A program made the translations under genes and the position numbers. A DNA stretch of 64,000 bases from NCBI RefSeq assembly GCF_009498235.1, contig NZ_CP044205.1, positions 2,233,389 to 2,297,388 on the forward strand. Reading direction: 5' to 3'. The DNA comes from Candidatus Methylospira mobilis (GTDB lineage Bacteria; Pseudomonadota; Gammaproteobacteria; Methylococcales; Methylococcaceae). Below the pieces are notes generated by a model. It had not been told where the DNA came from. It was given only the letters and a program-made list of their open reading frames with translations, and did no database searches. Each line of letters starts with the position of its first letter. Position 1 is the stretch's first letter. Of this stretch, positions 26,429 through 38,801 are shown one piece after another.

Positions 26429-27489
26429 GCGCTCGAAATGCCGGCTTCGCTGAATGTCGCCATGTCGTTGTGTATCGCACAGGCCGACCGCAACAGCGGC
26501 ACCGCCAGAGCTGCGCCGCTGCCCTCCCCCAGCCTCATGTCCATGTCGAGTATCGGCCGGGCCTGCAAGGCTTCCAATACCACGATATGACCCGGCTCCG
26601 CCGAGCGATGCGCAAAAAACAGCCAGTCGGCGCATGCCGGTTGCAAGCGAACGGCGAGCAATGCGGCGACACCGGCAATAAACCCGTCTACCAATACCGG
26701 TATCGAAGAAGAGGCGGCGTGCAAGTAAGCGGCGCTCAGCGCTGCAATTTCAAAGCCGCCCAGACAACGCAGGATTTCCAGAGGATTACCGCCATGTCCG
26801 TCATGGCGCATGAGTCCAGCCTCGATCACAGTGCGTTTATGCCGGACTCTCTCCGCATTCAAACCGGTTCCGGGACCGGTCAAAACTCGGGGATCGGCAT
26901 GCAGCAACGCACAGGCCAACGCGCTGGCGGACGTGGTATTGGCTATGCCCATTTCGCCGCCTATGAACAACTGTGCACCCGCCATCCTCGCCCGCGCAAC
27001 CGCCTCGGAGCCTGCCGTCAATGCTCTGACCAGCTGCTCATCGGTCATGGCCGGTCGTAGCGTGAAATTGGCGGTGCCGTTTCCGGCACGCGCGGAAACG
27101 ATGTCGGCGTTGTCGGGCGATTCATTTTCATGTTCGATTACGCCGACATCGACCACCTCAAGGCCTGCGCCGATCCGGCGCGCGAGCACGCTGATCGCGG
27201 CGCCGCCGCAGATGAAGTTGCGCAGCATTTTGCGGGTTACCGATTGCGGAAAGGCGGAAACGCCTTCATCGGCTACGCCGTGATCGGCGGCAAACAGGCT
27301 GATCGTAACCTGGTCAAGCGCCGGACGTACCCTGCCCTGCATCGCGGCCAGACGCACAGCCAGCTCTTCCAGCAGGCCCAGCGACCCCGGAGGTTTGGTC
27401 AACTGCGCCTGACGTTCCAGCGCATCGCGAAAAGTCACGGCGCAAGGCGAAGCGACCTCGGGAACATCCCAACACATGCTATTGTCCAT
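26425..27489 (-). CDS. cobT: Nicotinate-nucleotide-dimethylbenzimidazole phosphoribosyltransferase
   Basis: Makes alpha-ribazole phosphate from dimethylbenzimidazole and nicotinate mononucleotide for the lower ligand of cobalamin. It has 354 residues. Typical blocks are [71 protein letters not shown], and the C-terminal [17 protein letters not shown] containing the catalytic glutamate. It is the first gene of the cobT-cobC pair. No other cob genes are in the window, so this may serve salvage or complement genes elsewhere. Confidence 0.96.
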   Translation of the reverse strand: MDNSMCWDVPEVASPCAVTFRDALERQAQLTKPPGSLGLLEELAVRLAAMQGRVRPALDQVTISLFAADHGVADEGVSAFPQSVTRKMLRNFICGGAAISVLARRIGAGLEVVDVGVIEHENESPDNADIVSARAGNGTANFTLRPAMTDEQLVRALTAGSEAVARARMAGAQLFIGGEMGIANTTSASALACALLHADPRVLTGPGTGLNAERVRHKRTVIEAGLMRHDGHGGNPLEILRCLGGFEIAALSAAYLHAASSSIPVLVDGFIAGVAALLAVRLQPACADWLFFAHRSAEPGHIVVLEALQARPILDMDMRLGEGSGAALAVPLLRSACAIHNDMATFSEAGISSA

Positions 27490-27513
27490 TTATCCGCTAC
27501 CGCGCAACACATC

Positions 27514-28887
<1,374 letters not shown>

Positions 28888-30081
28888 TCAGGTTACGGAA
28901 ACAAGTTCCCAGCCGGTTTCCATGGTTGCTTTAACCAGACGGAGACTGCAAGCGAGATCCGTTGCTTCGCATGCATTATCGGTGAGCCCCTCTATCACAA
29001 CGCGCCCCTGTTGACGCAATTGCCGAATCTCGGCGCTCAGCCCGGTGTCGCCTTGTGCAAGCGGCGCATAAATTCTTTCCGGCGCTATTCCAGAGCGTTC
29101 GGATAACCGCGCCATCACTTTGAGATCGGCGCTGAAACCGGTAGCGGGCCGCGCACGCCCAAAAACCTTGCCGATTTCATCATAACGCCCGCCACGCGCA
29201 ACTTCGCGCCCGTAGCCGGATACGAATACCGCAAACACAACGCCGGTCTGATAGTGGTAGCCGCGCAGTTCGGCAAGATCGAAGTGTATGGGCGTATGCG
29301 GATAGGCCTGCCGAACGCACTCGGCTGTCGCTTCCAGATCATCCAAAGCCTGCCGCACGCCTGCATCGGCGGCGGTGAAGATTTTGCGCGCCTGAACGAT
29401 CGTTTCCGATCCGCCGTTTAACTCCGTCAGCGCTATCAACATCGCCGCAACCACGGAATCGATACGCTGTTCGGCGACGAACTGCCTGAGCTCCGGCGTC
29501 GCCTTGCGCTGCAATATACCGAACAGACCCGCCTCTTGAGCCTCGTGCAAACCCGCCTGTTTCGCCAGACCGCGGTAAATGCCGACATGCCCCAAATCCA
29601 GGTAAACCTTGGGGATTCCCGCCACCGAAAACATTTCCAGCGCCAGACGGATGATTTCGGCATCGCCGCCGCAACCGGCAGACCCGTAAAGCTCGGCGCC
29701 GATCTGCCAGGGACTTCTGGAACCATGCAGGCAATCAGATTGCGTATGCAATACGGTGCCGCTATAGCAAAAACGGGTGGGCGTGTCGCCGCGCGAATTT
29801 CTGGCGTCTATGCGCGCAACCTGCGGAGTCATATCCGCACGCACGCCCATCAACCGTCCGCTGATTTGATCGATTATCTTGAAGGTTTGAAGATCGAGAT
29901 CGTGGCCTGCCCCGGTCAATAAAGACTCCATGAACTCCACGAATGGCGGTATGACCAGATCGTAGCCCCAGCGCTCAAAAAGATCGAGTATATCTCTACG
30001 CAACCGCTCCAGGGGCTTGGCTTCGGCCGGCAGTATTTCTTCTATGCCTTCCGGCAACAGCCAATATTCTTCAGACAACAT
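28888..30081 (-). CDS. hisZ: ATP phosphoribosyltransferase regulatory subunit
   Basis: A histidyl-tRNA-synthetase-like protein that activates the short form of HisG in histidine synthesis. It has 397 residues. Class II synthetase-like blocks are present (LPEGIEEILPAEAKPLERLR, GYDLVIPPFVEFMESLL, MGVRADMTPQVARI), while the anticodon-binding C-terminal domain is absent, which separates HisZ from HisS. The position beside purA and hflC is the standard gammaproteobacterial location. No hisG is in the window; a short-form hisG would be expected elsewhere. Confidence 0.95.
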   Translation of the reverse strand: MLSEEYWLLPEGIEEILPAEAKPLERLRRDILDLFERWGYDLVIPPFVEFMESLLTGAGHDLDLQTFKIIDQISGRLMGVRADMTPQVARIDARNSRGDTPTRFCYSGTVLHTQSDCLHGSRSPWQIGAELYGSAGCGGDAEIIRLALEMFSVAGIPKVYLDLGHVGIYRGLAKQAGLHEAQEAGLFGILQRKATPELRQFVAEQRIDSVVAAMLIALTELNGGSETIVQARKIFTAADAGVRQALDDLEATAECVRQAYPHTPIHFDLAELRGYHYQTGVVFAVFVSGYGREVARGGRYDEIGKVFGRARPATGFSADLKVMARLSERSGIAPERIYAPLAQGDTGLSAEIRQLRQQGRVVIEGLTDNACEATDLACSLRLVKATMETGWELVSVT

Positions 30082-30186
30082 GATGAAATTAAAAGTCTAT
30101 AGTGCATGTCCAAGCGGACATAACCCGCTCATTCTCGCACCTGCGGCGCGGAAATGAACGGGTTACTGATGAACTCATTGCTGAGC

Positions 30187-31050
30187 TTAATGCGCTTTCT
30201 TGAAATACTTGAAGAAATCGGAGTCCGGGTCCAGCACGATGGTATCGCCATCGCCTCTGAATACCTGCCGGTAAGCCGTCAAGCTGCGATAGAAATCAAA
30301 AAACTCCTTGTTCTTTCCATAAGCCTGGGCATAAATTTCAGCCGCAGTGGCATCGCCTTCACCACGCTTCAGCTCGGCATCGCGATAGGCGTCGCCCAAA
30401 GTCACTTCGCGCTGGCGATCGGCGTCGGCGCGTATGCGTTCGGCCATTTCAGCACCGCGCGAACGGAAATCTCGCGCCACGCGCGCGCGCTCGGCTTCCA
30501 TGCGTCTGTAAACCGACGAGCTGACTTCGCTGGGCAGGTCAACGCGCATGACGCGAATATCGACTATATCGACGCCCATTTCATCCGCTGCCGGCTTGAC
30601 CGACTTCAACAGTATGTCGCGCACCTGTCCGCGCTCCGATGAAACCAGTTCACGTATGGTGCGCTTGCTGAATTCGCCGCGCATCGCGTCCTTGACGATC
30701 TGATCCAAACGGATATTGGCCTGTACGACATCGCCCGCGACCGTAGTGTAAAACTTCGAAACATCCTTGATCCGCCATTTGGCAAACGAATCGACAATGA
30801 CGTTTTTCTTCTCGGATGTCAGGAAACGCTCGGGTTTGGATTCCAGCGTCAACACGCGCGCATCGAACTTTTTAACATTGTTGATTAATGGAATTTTAAA
30901 ATAAAGACCGGGAGCATAATCGGTTTCCACCACTTCGCCCAAGCGAAACTTCACCGCCCTCTGCGTCTCGCCTACGGTAAATACCGACATCGACAGCAAC
31001 GAAACGACGGCAATTATCCCAATCAGTATCGGTTTGTTATTCAGCATCAT
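30187..31050 (-). CDS. hflC: HflC, FtsH-modulating SPFH protein
   Basis: Forms the inner-membrane HflK-HflC complex that surrounds FtsH and limits its access to membrane proteins. It has 287 residues. An N-terminal membrane anchor (ILIGIIAVVSLLSMSVFTV) is followed by an SPFH/band-7 domain (TQRAVKFRLGEVVE, PGLYFKIPLI) and a long helical region rich in Arg/Glu (about 170-230). It starts at ATG 31050, overlapping the hflK stop by 4 bases. Confidence 0.96.
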   Translation of the reverse strand: MMLNNKPILIGIIAVVSLLSMSVFTVGETQRAVKFRLGEVVETDYAPGLYFKIPLINNVKKFDARVLTLESKPERFLTSEKKNVIVDSFAKWRIKDVSKFYTTVAGDVVQANIRLDQIVKDAMRGEFSKRTIRELVSSERGQVRDILLKSVKPAADEMGVDIVDIRVMRVDLPSEVSSSVYRRMEAERARVARDFRSRGAEMAERIRADADRQREVTLGDAYRDAELKRGEGDATAAEIYAQAYGKNKEFFDFYRSLTAYRQVFRGDGDTIVLDPDSDFFKYFKKAH

Positions 31051-32267
31051 TGTGTCCTCGACTCACGTCCACGTAAATTGGCGGCGCGCGCGGCGGCAGT
31101 ATTGGCTACGTCGGAAAGCGGCTCCAGCGCATTTTGCTGCGGGGATGACAGCTCGCGTTCAGTTTCGCGCGCGGATTCCGTTACGGCGGGAATGAGGTTC
31201 TTTCTGACTTTGTCCATGGGTAGATAAAGCACATTATTTCCGCCCTTCACATCCACCAGCATAGTGTTGGATTTTTCGAGGACCGACTCCATGGAATCCA
31301 GATACAAGCGTTCGCGCGTCACGTCTGGCGCTTTTTCGAACTCGGCCAACAGTTGCTTGAAGCGTCCGGCTTCACCTTGCGCCTTGGCGATCAGTTTCAG
31401 CTTGTACGCTTCGGATTCCTGTATCAGACGCGCCGCGGCGCCGCGCGCTTTCGGCACAACTTCGTTGGCATAAGCTTCGGCTTCGTTCTTTAAACGCTGT
31501 TCGTCTTCGCGCGCTTTGATGGCATCTTCAAAAGCGCTCTGAACTTCTTCCGGCGGCTGGGCGTCGACGAAGTTGACGGTAGTCACGCGTATACCGGCCT
31601 GATATTGATCCAGTATCTGCTGGATCTCGCTTTTGATTTCCTCGGCTATCCCGCTACGCCCTTCCGTCAGCACAAAATCCATGGTGCTTTTACCGATAAT
31701 GCCGCGCTCAGCGCTTTCGGTTACCTGTTTCAAAGTCGCATCGGGGTCGAGCAGTTTGAAAAGGTAGTTTCTGGCATCCTTGATCTGGTACTGCACAGCC
31801 AGGCGGATATCGACTATATTTTCGTCCTGGGTCAGCATCAGTGCTTCCTTCGGCACCGGCCCCAGCGATTGCTGACGCCCGCCGGAACGGTAACCTACTT
31901 CAATGAAGCGCTGCTGCTCGACATTAACGTTGATTACGCTTTCTACTGGCGAAGGTATGTGCCAATGCGGACCGGGTTGAGTCGTTTCCACGTATTTTCC
32001 GAAACGCGTCACCACGCCGCGGTTGCCTTCGTCGACAATGTAAACGCCGGTCAGGCCCCAAACCAGCAGCGGCACAGCAAGCAGCAGCAGCCAGCCTCCG
32101 GGCGCGCTTGATGGGAACTTGCTTCCGGAACTGCCGCCACCGGAAAATATTTTTCCCAAACGCTCCTGCATGGAGCGCATCAGCTCATCCAGGTCAGGGG
32201 GGGTCTGTTGCGGATCCCGCCCACCCCACGGATCTTTTTTGTTACTGCCCGGTTCATTCCAGGACAT
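31047..32267 (-). CDS. hflK: HflK, FtsH-modulating SPFH protein
   Basis: Partner of HflC, 406 residues. It has a Gly-rich cytosolic N-terminus (SWNEPGSNKKDPWGGRDPQQ), a single membrane helix at about 74-94 (GWLLLLAVPLLVWGLTGVYI), an SPFH domain (GNRGVVTRFGKYVETTQPGP), and a long coiled coil with AYANEVVPKARGAAARLIQE. It is translationally coupled to hflC and lies downstream of hflX. Confidence 0.96.
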   Translation of the reverse strand: MSWNEPGSNKKDPWGGRDPQQTPPDLDELMRSMQERLGKIFSGGGSSGSKFPSSAPGGWLLLLAVPLLVWGLTGVYIVDEGNRGVVTRFGKYVETTQPGPHWHIPSPVESVINVNVEQQRFIEVGYRSGGRQQSLGPVPKEALMLTQDENIVDIRLAVQYQIKDARNYLFKLLDPDATLKQVTESAERGIIGKSTMDFVLTEGRSGIAEEIKSEIQQILDQYQAGIRVTTVNFVDAQPPEEVQSAFEDAIKAREDEQRLKNEAEAYANEVVPKARGAAARLIQESEAYKLKLIAKAQGEAGRFKQLLAEFEKAPDVTRERLYLDSMESVLEKSNTMLVDVKGGNNVLYLPMDKVRKNLIPAVTESARETERELSSPQQNALEPLSDVANTAAARAANLRGRESRTQ

Positions 32268-32381
32268 AAATTAACTCCTCGTTAAGAAATAAATGCGGAC
32301 ATCAAACCAGCTAAGGTATTCACAACGCTCATGGCTATTGCGTGAATTATCCGGGAAACTCGATTGCGACACAAAACTACA

Positions 32382-33665
32382 CTATTTTTGAATGAGCCCC
32401 TTCAGCTCAAGCGTCAACCCCGCTTCGGCTAGAAAACCCAATGCCCGCGCCGGGACGACAACCTCCATCTCCCAGCCGCCGCCTTCCAGATTATTTTCAT
32501 GCAATACCTGCGCGTACTGGAACAGGCGCGCGCGCCAGACTGCCTCGGCAGGGGCGATTCGGATTGAAAAGTGACGGCTGGCTCCAAACAAACGCTCATC
32601 CAGCGCGCCGAGCAGCAAATCCAGACCGTCGCCATGGACGGCGGAAACCCACACGCGATCAACCAGTCCCTGTTCATTGCGTTCCACCGAAGCGGAGCGC
32701 CCCTCCTGTAAATCCAGTTTATTGTAAACCTGGATGCGGGGAACGTTGTCCGCGCCGATTTCTTCCAGCACGGATTCCACTTCGATAATGGTATCACTCA
32801 TGCGCTCATCGCCGGCATCTATGATGTGCAACAATAAATCGGCATCGCTGACTTCCTTCAGCGTCGATTTGAATGCGGCGACCAGCTCATGGGGCAACTG
32901 GCGGATAAAACCCACGGTATCGGCCAGAACGGCTACGTGGTTGGGTGCCACCTGAAGCTTGCGCAAGGTGGGGTCCAGCGTGGCAAACAGCTGATCCGCA
33001 GCGAGAACGCCTGCTTGCGTCAACGCATTGAACAGTGTCGATTTCCCTGCATTGGTATACCCCACCAAACCGACCACCGGCACATCGGCCTTTCTTCTTG
33101 CCGCCCGTCCCTGATTACGCTGTTGCTCTACCTTTTCCAGGCGCTTCTGAATTTGGCGTATGCGATTCGCCAGCAAGCGCTTGTCGGTTTCCAGCTGCGT
33201 TTCACCCGGCCCGCGCAGGCCTATCCCCCCCTTTTGCCGCTCAAGATGCGTCCATCCGCGTACCAGGCGAGTCGCCAGATGGCGTAATTGAGCCAGCTCG
33301 ACTTGTAATTTACCTTCGAAGGTCTGTGCGCGTTGCGCAAAAATATCCAGAATGAGACCGGTTCTGTCCACTACGCGGACCGACAACGCCTTTTCCAGAT
33401 TTCTTTCCTGGCTGGGGGTCAATGCATGGTTGAACAATACCAGCTCCGCTCCGGTTTGCGCTATAACCGCTTCGAGTTCATCCAGTTTCCCGGTACCGAT
33501 GAAGTAGCGGGGATCCGGCCTGCCTTCGCGCACCGGCAGCGACGCCACCGGCTCGGCGCCGGCGGAAAGCGCCAAATCCCGCAACTCATCCAGGTCTTCG
33601 CTGCCGGAATGAGTATTCGGATGCACCAAAACCGCCCGTTCGCCGCTTCCAGGTCTGTCAAACAA
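32382..33665 (-). CDS. hflX: Ribosome-splitting GTPase HflX
   Basis: GTPase that splits stalled 70S ribosomes under stress. It has 427 residues. The N-terminal HflX domain (FDRPGSGERAVLVHP, GTGKLDELEAVI, NHALTPSQERNLE) ends in RGPGETQLETDKR. The G domain has LVGYTNAGKSTLFN (P-loop), DTVGFIRQLPHELV, and NKLDL. The start is TTG at 33663-33665, which gives the family-typical LFDR N-terminus and has AGGGAG about 10 bases upstream. It follows hfq. Confidence 0.95.
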   Translation of the reverse strand: MFDRPGSGERAVLVHPNTHSGSEDLDELRDLALSAGAEPVASLPVREGRPDPRYFIGTGKLDELEAVIAQTGAELVLFNHALTPSQERNLEKALSVRVVDRTGLILDIFAQRAQTFEGKLQVELAQLRHLATRLVRGWTHLERQKGGIGLRGPGETQLETDKRLLANRIRQIQKRLEKVEQQRNQGRAARRKADVPVVGLVGYTNAGKSTLFNALTQAGVLAADQLFATLDPTLRKLQVAPNHVAVLADTVGFIRQLPHELVAAFKSTLKEVSDADLLLHIIDAGDERMSDTIIEVESVLEEIGADNVPRIQVYNKLDLQEGRSASVERNEQGLVDRVWVSAVHGDGLDLLLGALDERLFGASRHFSIRIAPAEAVWRARLFQYAQVLHENNLEGGGWEMEVVVPARALGFLAEAGLTLELKGLIQK

Positions 33666-33713
33666 CAGCTGTGTTCTCCCTTGATCCGGCGTGCTTCGCT
33701 GCTGAATACCGGC

Positions 33714-33959
33714 TCAAACCGTTTCCTCGCCATCTTCATTCATACCCGGCATGCGCACCTGGCGCGCCGGTACGATGGTAGAAATAGCATGTTTATAAAC
33801 CATCTGACTCACGGTATTTTTCAACATGATGACATATTGGTCGAAGGAATCGACTTTCCCCTGAAGTTTGATGCCGTTTACCAGATAAATCGATACGGGA
33901 ACATGCTCCTTACGTAGGGCATTCAAAAAGGGATCCTGTAAATTTTGAGCTTTAGACAT
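33714..33959 (-). CDS. hfq: RNA chaperone Hfq
   Basis: Sm-like hexameric RNA chaperone for sRNA-mRNA pairing. It has 81 residues. Sm1 ([39 protein letters not shown]) and Sm2 ([13 protein letters not shown]) are complete, with the proximal-site Q and YKHAIST motif intact. The C-terminal tail is short. It is upstream of hflX-hflK-hflC. Confidence 0.98.
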   Translation of the reverse strand: MSKAQNLQDPFLNALRKEHVPVSIYLVNGIKLQGKVDSFDQYVIMLKNTVSQMVYKHAISTIVPARQVRMPGMNEDGEETV

Positions 33960-34058
33960 CCTATTTCTCCTTTTATTCTTTTTGGTCAGGGCTCTGGCCT
34001 GACATTATTCAGCTAATTCCGGGCTTGCGACCGGAAAGGCGCATCAGGTCAGCGGCCA

Positions 34059-35417
34059 TCAACAAACCGTTTGAGCCTGCGTCACCGAATTACTCACAGT
34101 TTCGGCGATTCTGTGCGCCATGGCGTGCGCCAAATCCGCATTTCTGGCCTCTACCATGACGCGAATCAACGGTTCAGTTCCTGATGATCGTAACAAAACC
34201 CGCCCGCTTCCGTTCAGTTCCCGTTCTACTTCGGCCTTCACGGCATTGACCGCTTCTACCTTGTCAATATCCACACGTCCGTTTATTTTTACATTAAGCA
34301 GTATTTGAGGATACTTTTCCATACCCTGTTTTAATTCGTGCAGACTCCTGCCCGTTTGTACCATTTCGGCAATAACCTGCAGTGCGCCAACAATGCCGTC
34401 TCCGGTCGTGGTTCTGTCGCGGCAAATAATATGTCCGGAACCTTCTCCGCCCAGCAAGCTGCCGTGAGCGTGCATCATCTCCACCACATAACGGTCGCCG
34501 ACGCGCGCGCGCTTCAGTGTCAACCCTAGGCAACCCAGCGCATGCTCCATCCCGAGATTGGTCATTTGCGTACCGACAACCGGCCCCAACGCCACCCCTC
34601 CGCCCAAGCGGGAGCGGGCGATGATGAACAACAGTTCATCGCCATCAACAACATCACCGAGGTGATCTACCATGACCACCCTGTCGCCGTCGCCATCCAG
34701 CGCTATCCCGCAATCCGCCCCGATCGATTTGACGGTTTCAGCCAGCGCCGCAGTGTTGGTTGCGCCTACGCCGGTATTAATGTTCAAGCCGTTCGGCTGA
34801 ACGCCTATACAGTTTACCAGAGCACCCAATTCTTCAAATACATGAGGCGCGATATGATAGGTCGCGCCGTGAGCGCAATCGATCACGATCTTCATGCCGC
34901 TCAGGTCTATTCTTGGGGGCACGGTCGATTTACAAAATTCGATATAACGCCCTGCAGCATCGTTAATACGCGAAGCTTTGCCGATACGTTCCGACTCCAC
35001 CGTCGTCATCGGTTGATCAATGTACTGCTCTATTTTATGCTCGAGATCGTCCGGCAGCTTGCCGCCCTCGCGCGAAAAAAACTTGATTCCGTTATCGTAA
35101 TGCGGGTTATGCGATGCGCTGATAATGATACCGGCCTGCGCCCTCAGCGTCCGCGTAAGATAAGCAACTGCGGGCGTAGGCATAGGCCCCAGCAACTGCG
35201 TATTAATACCTGCTGCGGATAATCCTGCTTCCAGCGCGGATTCGAACATATAGCCGGAAATCCGGGTGTCTTTGCCGACCAGTACGCTATTATGCGCGCC
35301 TTCTCCCGCCAAAACCCGTCCGGCAGCCCATCCCAGTTTAAGAAAAAAATCCGGTGTAATCGGATACTCGCCTACGCGACCGCGAATACCGTCCGTTCCA
35401 AAAAACCTTTTCTTCAA
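34059..35417 (-). CDS. glmM: Phosphoglucosamine mutase
   Basis: Converts glucosamine 6-phosphate to glucosamine 1-phosphate for peptidoglycan and LPS precursors. It has 452 residues from TTG 35417. The N-terminus [15 protein letters not shown] is family-typical; the phosphoserine loop is [15 protein letters not shown]; the metal-binding loop is DGDGDR; the sugar-binding GEGSGHII and the phosphate-binding [12 protein letters not shown] are present. GAGG lies 6 bases before TTG 35417; a longer TTG frame at 35459 has no support. It is separated from ftsH by a strong terminator. The folP gene that often sits between ftsH and glmM is absent. Confidence 0.95.
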   Translation of the reverse strand: MKKRFFGTDGIRGRVGEYPITPDFFLKLGWAAGRVLAGEGAHNSVLVGKDTRISGYMFESALEAGLSAAGINTQLLGPMPTPAVAYLTRTLRAQAGIIISASHNPHYDNGIKFFSREGGKLPDDLEHKIEQYIDQPMTTVESERIGKASRINDAAGRYIEFCKSTVPPRIDLSGMKIVIDCAHGATYHIAPHVFEELGALVNCIGVQPNGLNINTGVGATNTAALAETVKSIGADCGIALDGDGDRVVMVDHLGDVVDGDELLFIIARSRLGGGVALGPVVGTQMTNLGMEHALGCLGLTLKRARVGDRYVVEMMHAHGSLLGGEGSGHIICRDRTTTGDGIVGALQVIAEMVQTGRSLHELKQGMEKYPQILLNVKINGRVDIDKVEAVNAVKAEVERELNGSGRVLLRSSGTEPLIRVMVEARNADLAHAMAHRIAETVSNSVTQAQTVC

Positions 35418-35486
35418 TGATAACCTCGAAACCTTAAAGCAAAACTCACAGGGTGACAATTATAGCCGATCCCCGCACGCGACACT

Positions 35487-35521
35487 AAAAAGCCCCTTCC
35501 TTCCAGCAGGAAGGAAGGGGC
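35487..35521 (-). terminator. Rho-independent terminator after ftsH
   Basis: A perfect 13-bp stem (35492-35504 with 35509-35521, loop of 4). On the minus strand it reads GCCCCTTCCTTCC, TGCT, GGAAGGAAGGGGC and is followed by TTTTT. It lies 15 bases past the ftsH stop and upstream of glmM, so glmM probably has its own promoter within 35418-35490. Confidence 0.92.
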
Positions 35522-35536
35522 CGGCAAAAAGCGGAA

Positions 35537-37462
35537 TCAATGTTGGGTAGCCGGATTTCCGAAACCGGTTGTTTCATCCTTGCCAACGCTTTCGGATGGG
35601 GCAGCCGGTCCATTATCGTTTTCCGTAGGGGTGCCTTCGTCCCAGTTTTGAGGCGGACGCGGCGATTTGCCTTCCATGATATCGTCTATTTGATAATGAT
35701 CTATTGTTTCATACTTCATAAGCGCATCAGCCATCACATGCAGCTTGTCGAGATTATCATGCAGCAGACGATCAGCGCGTTCGTAGTTGCGATCGATTAC
35801 AAAACGAATTTCTTCGTCTATCAAATGCGCGGTTTCCTCGGATACGGATTTATGCTTGGTTACGGAACGCCCCAGAAAAACTTCGCCCTCTTCCTCGCTG
35901 TAAGCAAGCGGACCCAGGCGCTCGGAAAGTCCCCAACGCGTCACCATATTGCGCGCCAGGTTGGTTGCACGCTCGATATCGTTTGATGCGCCGGTCGTCA
36001 CGCGTTCCTTGCCGACTATCATTTCTTCGGCGATACGTCCGCCAAAAAGACTGGATATCTGGCTTTCCAGCTTTTGCTTGCTGGCGCTGTACTGGTCGCG
36101 CTCAGGTAAAAACATGGTAATACCCAGCGCGCGTCCACGGGGCATAATGCTGACCTTGTAAACCGGGTCATGCTCAGGTACCAGACGTCCGACGATGGCG
36201 TGTCCCGCTTCATGATACGCGGTCAAATGTTTTTCCTCTTCGGTCATTACCATGGAGCGGCGCTCCGTGCCCATCAGTATTTTATCCTTGGCCTTTTCAA
36301 AGTCTTCCATGTTGACCAGATGCTTGTTCTTGCGCGCGGCAAACAACGCAGCCTCGTTAACCAGATTGGCCAGATCGGCGCCGGAAAACCCGGGTGTGCC
36401 GCGTGCGATATATTTGACCTCCACATCGTCCGCTACAGGAACGCGTTTGGCGTGGACCGCCAGAATCTGCTCTCTGCCGCGGATATCCGGCAAACCGACG
36501 ACCACTTGACGATCGAAGCGGCCCGGACGCAGCAAGGCAGGATCAAGCACATCGGGTCTGTTGGTTGCAGCGATAACGATTACGCCTTCGTTTCCTTCGA
36601 AACCGTCCATTTCAACCAGCAGCTGGTTCAATGTCTGTTCGCGCTCGTCATGACCGCCACCCAGACCGGCGCCTCTGTGCCTGCCGACGGCATCGATTTC
36701 ATCAATGAATATGATGCAAGGCGCATGCTTTTTAGCCTGTTCAAACATGTCCCGGACACGCGATGCGCCTACGCCGACGAACATTTCGACAAAGTCGGAG
36801 CCGGAAATGGTAAAGAAAGGCACTTTCGCTTCGCCTGCAATCGCTCGGGCCAGCAACGTCTTACCCGTACCCGGAGGCCCAACCATCAACGCACCGCGCG
36901 GTATTTTCCCGCCCAGCTTCTGGAACTTGCCGGGGTCCTTGAGAAAATCGACCATTTCGGAAACTTCTTCCTTGGCTTCTTCGACACCTGCGACATCGGC
37001 AAACGTAACTTTAACCTGATCTTCTTCCAATAGACGCGCTTTGCTCTTGCCGAACGACATCGCGCCGCGCCCGCCGCCGCCGCCCTGCATTTGCCGCATA
37101 AAGAAAACCCATACGGCAATCAACAGCAGCATCGGAAACCAGGAGATAAAGACCTGCATGAACAGCGACTGCTGCTCCGGCGGCTGAGCCTTGATTTCCA
37201 CGTGGTTCTTGAGCAAATCGTCGACCATATGCGGATCTTCAGGACTGTAGGAAGTAAACTTCTCGCCGGAGCTCATCATCCCGCGTATTACCTGGCCGTC
37301 TATCGTAACCTGTTTAATCTGTCCTTCATTCACAGCAGAAATAAACTGGGAATAGGACATGGACGCATCTGCTGTCTTCCGAGAGCCAAAGTTATTGAAC
37401 ACCGACATCAATACGACGGCGATAACCACCCATAAAATAATATTTTTTAACATATCGTTCAC
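35537..37462 (-). CDS. ftsH: ATP-dependent zinc metalloprotease FtsH
   Basis: Membrane-anchored AAA+ protease degrading unfolded membrane proteins and regulators; its partners HflK-HflC are encoded nearby. It has 641 residues from GTG 37462 ([20 protein letters not shown]); ATG 37453 is an alternative start. There are two membrane helices (about 6-23, 103-122). Walker A is GPPGTGKT (195-202), Walker [10 protein letters not shown], the [22 protein letters not shown], and the zinc site HEAGH (417-421). The upstream rlmE gene is on the same strand. A strong terminator follows. Confidence 0.97.
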   Translation of the reverse strand: MNDMLKNIILWVVIAVVLMSVFNNFGSRKTADASMSYSQFISAVNEGQIKQVTIDGQVIRGMMSSGEKFTSYSPEDPHMVDDLLKNHVEIKAQPPEQQSLFMQVFISWFPMLLLIAVWVFFMRQMQGGGGGRGAMSFGKSKARLLEEDQVKVTFADVAGVEEAKEEVSEMVDFLKDPGKFQKLGGKIPRGALMVGPPGTGKTLLARAIAGEAKVPFFTISGSDFVEMFVGVGASRVRDMFEQAKKHAPCIIFIDEIDAVGRHRGAGLGGGHDEREQTLNQLLVEMDGFEGNEGVIVIAATNRPDVLDPALLRPGRFDRQVVVGLPDIRGREQILAVHAKRVPVADDVEVKYIARGTPGFSGADLANLVNEAALFAARKNKHLVNMEDFEKAKDKILMGTERRSMVMTEEEKHLTAYHEAGHAIVGRLVPEHDPVYKVSIMPRGRALGITMFLPERDQYSASKQKLESQISSLFGGRIAEEMIVGKERVTTGASNDIERATNLARNMVTRWGLSERLGPLAYSEEEGEVFLGRSVTKHKSVSEETAHLIDEEIRFVIDRNYERADRLLHDNLDKLHVMADALMKYETIDHYQIDDIMEGKSPRPPQNWDEGTPTENDNGPAAPSESVGKDETTGFGNPATQH

Positions 37463-37620
37463 GTTGCCCACCCTTGCCTGCTGGTAATGCCGGCCTGTTA
37501 TTTTTATATTAATCAATACGTTAGATGTAAAAACTCAATACATCACATCTCGCATTGGTTTATATTATTGTTATACATACAGTTCGACCACATCCTGCCC
37601 TCCTGGTTCCCATAAAAGAA

Positions 37621-38247
37621 TCATCCTTCACGTTTAAGCCCTCTGGCAACAAGGTACAGCTCGCGGCTGCGATCACGGGAAGCTTTGGGTTTACGCACGG
37701 CAGTCTGGGCAAATCCGGCTTTCACGGCACGCTGAAACTCGTCGCATCCTGCTCCCATGAATAGTTTTACCACAAAGCTGCCGCCTTGCTTCAAGTTTTG
37801 TTGCGCCATATCGAAAGCGATTTCCGCCAGATACATCGCACGAGCCTGATCGACTGCGCGCATTCCTGACATATTGGGGGCCATATCCGACAAAATCAAG
37901 TCCACACGCTGTCCGGCAAGCGAGGTATTTAATTGATCGAGTACGGCGTCATCCTGAAAATCGCCCTGTATGAAGGTGACGCCGGGAATAGCTTCCATCG
38001 GCAATATATCCAAAGCTATAATCCTACCGTTTTTACCGATTTGCCGGGCTGCATATTGCGACCACCCGCCGGGTGCGGCTCCCAGGTCGACTATACTCAT
38101 ACCTGGCTTGATCAGCCGGTCGCGGATCTGGATCTCTTCGAGTTTGAATATGGCCCTCGAACGATAACCCTGTTCCTGCGCTCGCTTTACATATTCATCG
38201 GAAAAATGTTCCGCCAGCCAACGCTGACTACTACCGCTACGCGCCAT
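37621..38247 (-). CDS. rlmE: 23S rRNA (uridine-2552-2'-O)-methyltransferase RlmE
   Basis: FtsJ-type SAM methyltransferase acting on the A-loop of 23S rRNA in late 50S assembly. It has 208 residues. It begins [20 protein letters not shown]; it has the [11 protein letters not shown] lysine region, SAM motif [22 protein letters not shown] with the catalytic Asp, and [10 protein letters not shown] with the catalytic Lys. The pairing with ftsH is ancestral. It diverges from yhbY across a 38-base gap. Confidence 0.97.
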   Translation of the reverse strand: MARSGSSQRWLAEHFSDEYVKRAQEQGYRSRAIFKLEEIQIRDRLIKPGMSIVDLGAAPGGWSQYAARQIGKNGRIIALDILPMEAIPGVTFIQGDFQDDAVLDQLNTSLAGQRVDLILSDMAPNMSGMRAVDQARAMYLAEIAFDMAQQNLKQGGSFVVKLFMGAGCDEFQRAVKAGFAQTAVRKPKASRDRSRELYLVARGLKREG

Positions 38248-38285
38248 GATTTAACCCAATATACCCCAAAAAAACAGGAGGACAC

Positions 38286-38567
38286 TTGCATCCGGAACAA
38301 AGGAAAGAATTACGCGCCCGCTCGCATCATCTGAAACCGGTCGTCATTACCGGTAATGCCGGGATCACGCCTGCCGTGCTCAACGAAATCAGCCTCGCGC
38401 TGGATCATCACGAATTGATAAAGGTACGCGTGAATGCTGCTGATCGAGACCAGCGTGCGGAAATGACGCAGATGATCTGTTCGGAACTGGAGGCCTCGCT
38501 GGTGCAAGCCATAGGCCACATTGTTACCATCTATCGCCCTGCGCCCCAAACCACAAAGGCACGGTAA
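38286..38567 (+). CDS. yhbY: YhbY family RNA-binding (CRM-domain) protein
   Basis: Small CRM-fold protein associated with pre-50S ribosomes. It has 93 residues. It begins with TTG at 38286, with AGGAGG 5 bases upstream. Conserved blocks are RKELRARSHHLKPVVITG, GITPAVLNEISLALDHHELI and KVRV. It is the only plus-strand gene between 25829 and 50078 and shares a short divergent promoter region with rlmE. Confidence 0.94.
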   Translation: MHPEQRKELRARSHHLKPVVITGNAGITPAVLNEISLALDHHELIKVRVNAADRDQRAEMTQMICSELEASLVQAIGHIVTIYRPAPQTTKAR

Positions 38568-38667
38568 GCCGCTCCGCTCCTCGCCCGCCATGCCGTTAAG
38601 ACCAAGACTTTTCCATTCGGCCTGAGTTTGCCGAAGGATGGACGGAAAAACGTAACGTTTCCATGCA

Positions 38668-38687
38668 CCCTCTCCCCTTGGAGAGGG
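38668..38687. repeat. CCCTCTCC/GGAGAGGG palindrome between convergent yhbY and greA
   Basis: An 8-bp perfect stem with a CCTT loop. Related CTCTCC palindromes occur near 21336-21360 and 21430-21445. In this position, between converging genes, it could act as a weak bidirectional terminator, although no T-run adjoins it. Confidence 0.55.
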
Positions 38688-38801
38688 CTGGGGTGATCGT
38701 GGAGGACACTGATCTGCGCCTGAGTATACAACAACGGGGTACATCAAGACTCACACACCTGTAGCAGGACTCACGGCTGCGTTGCGACTTTTATAACATA
38801 A

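Noticed and set aside
26429-26635. N-terminal extension of cobC into cobT
   Set aside because: The histidine phosphatase motif begins right at ATG 26428, and the extra residues are an out-of-frame translation of cobT.
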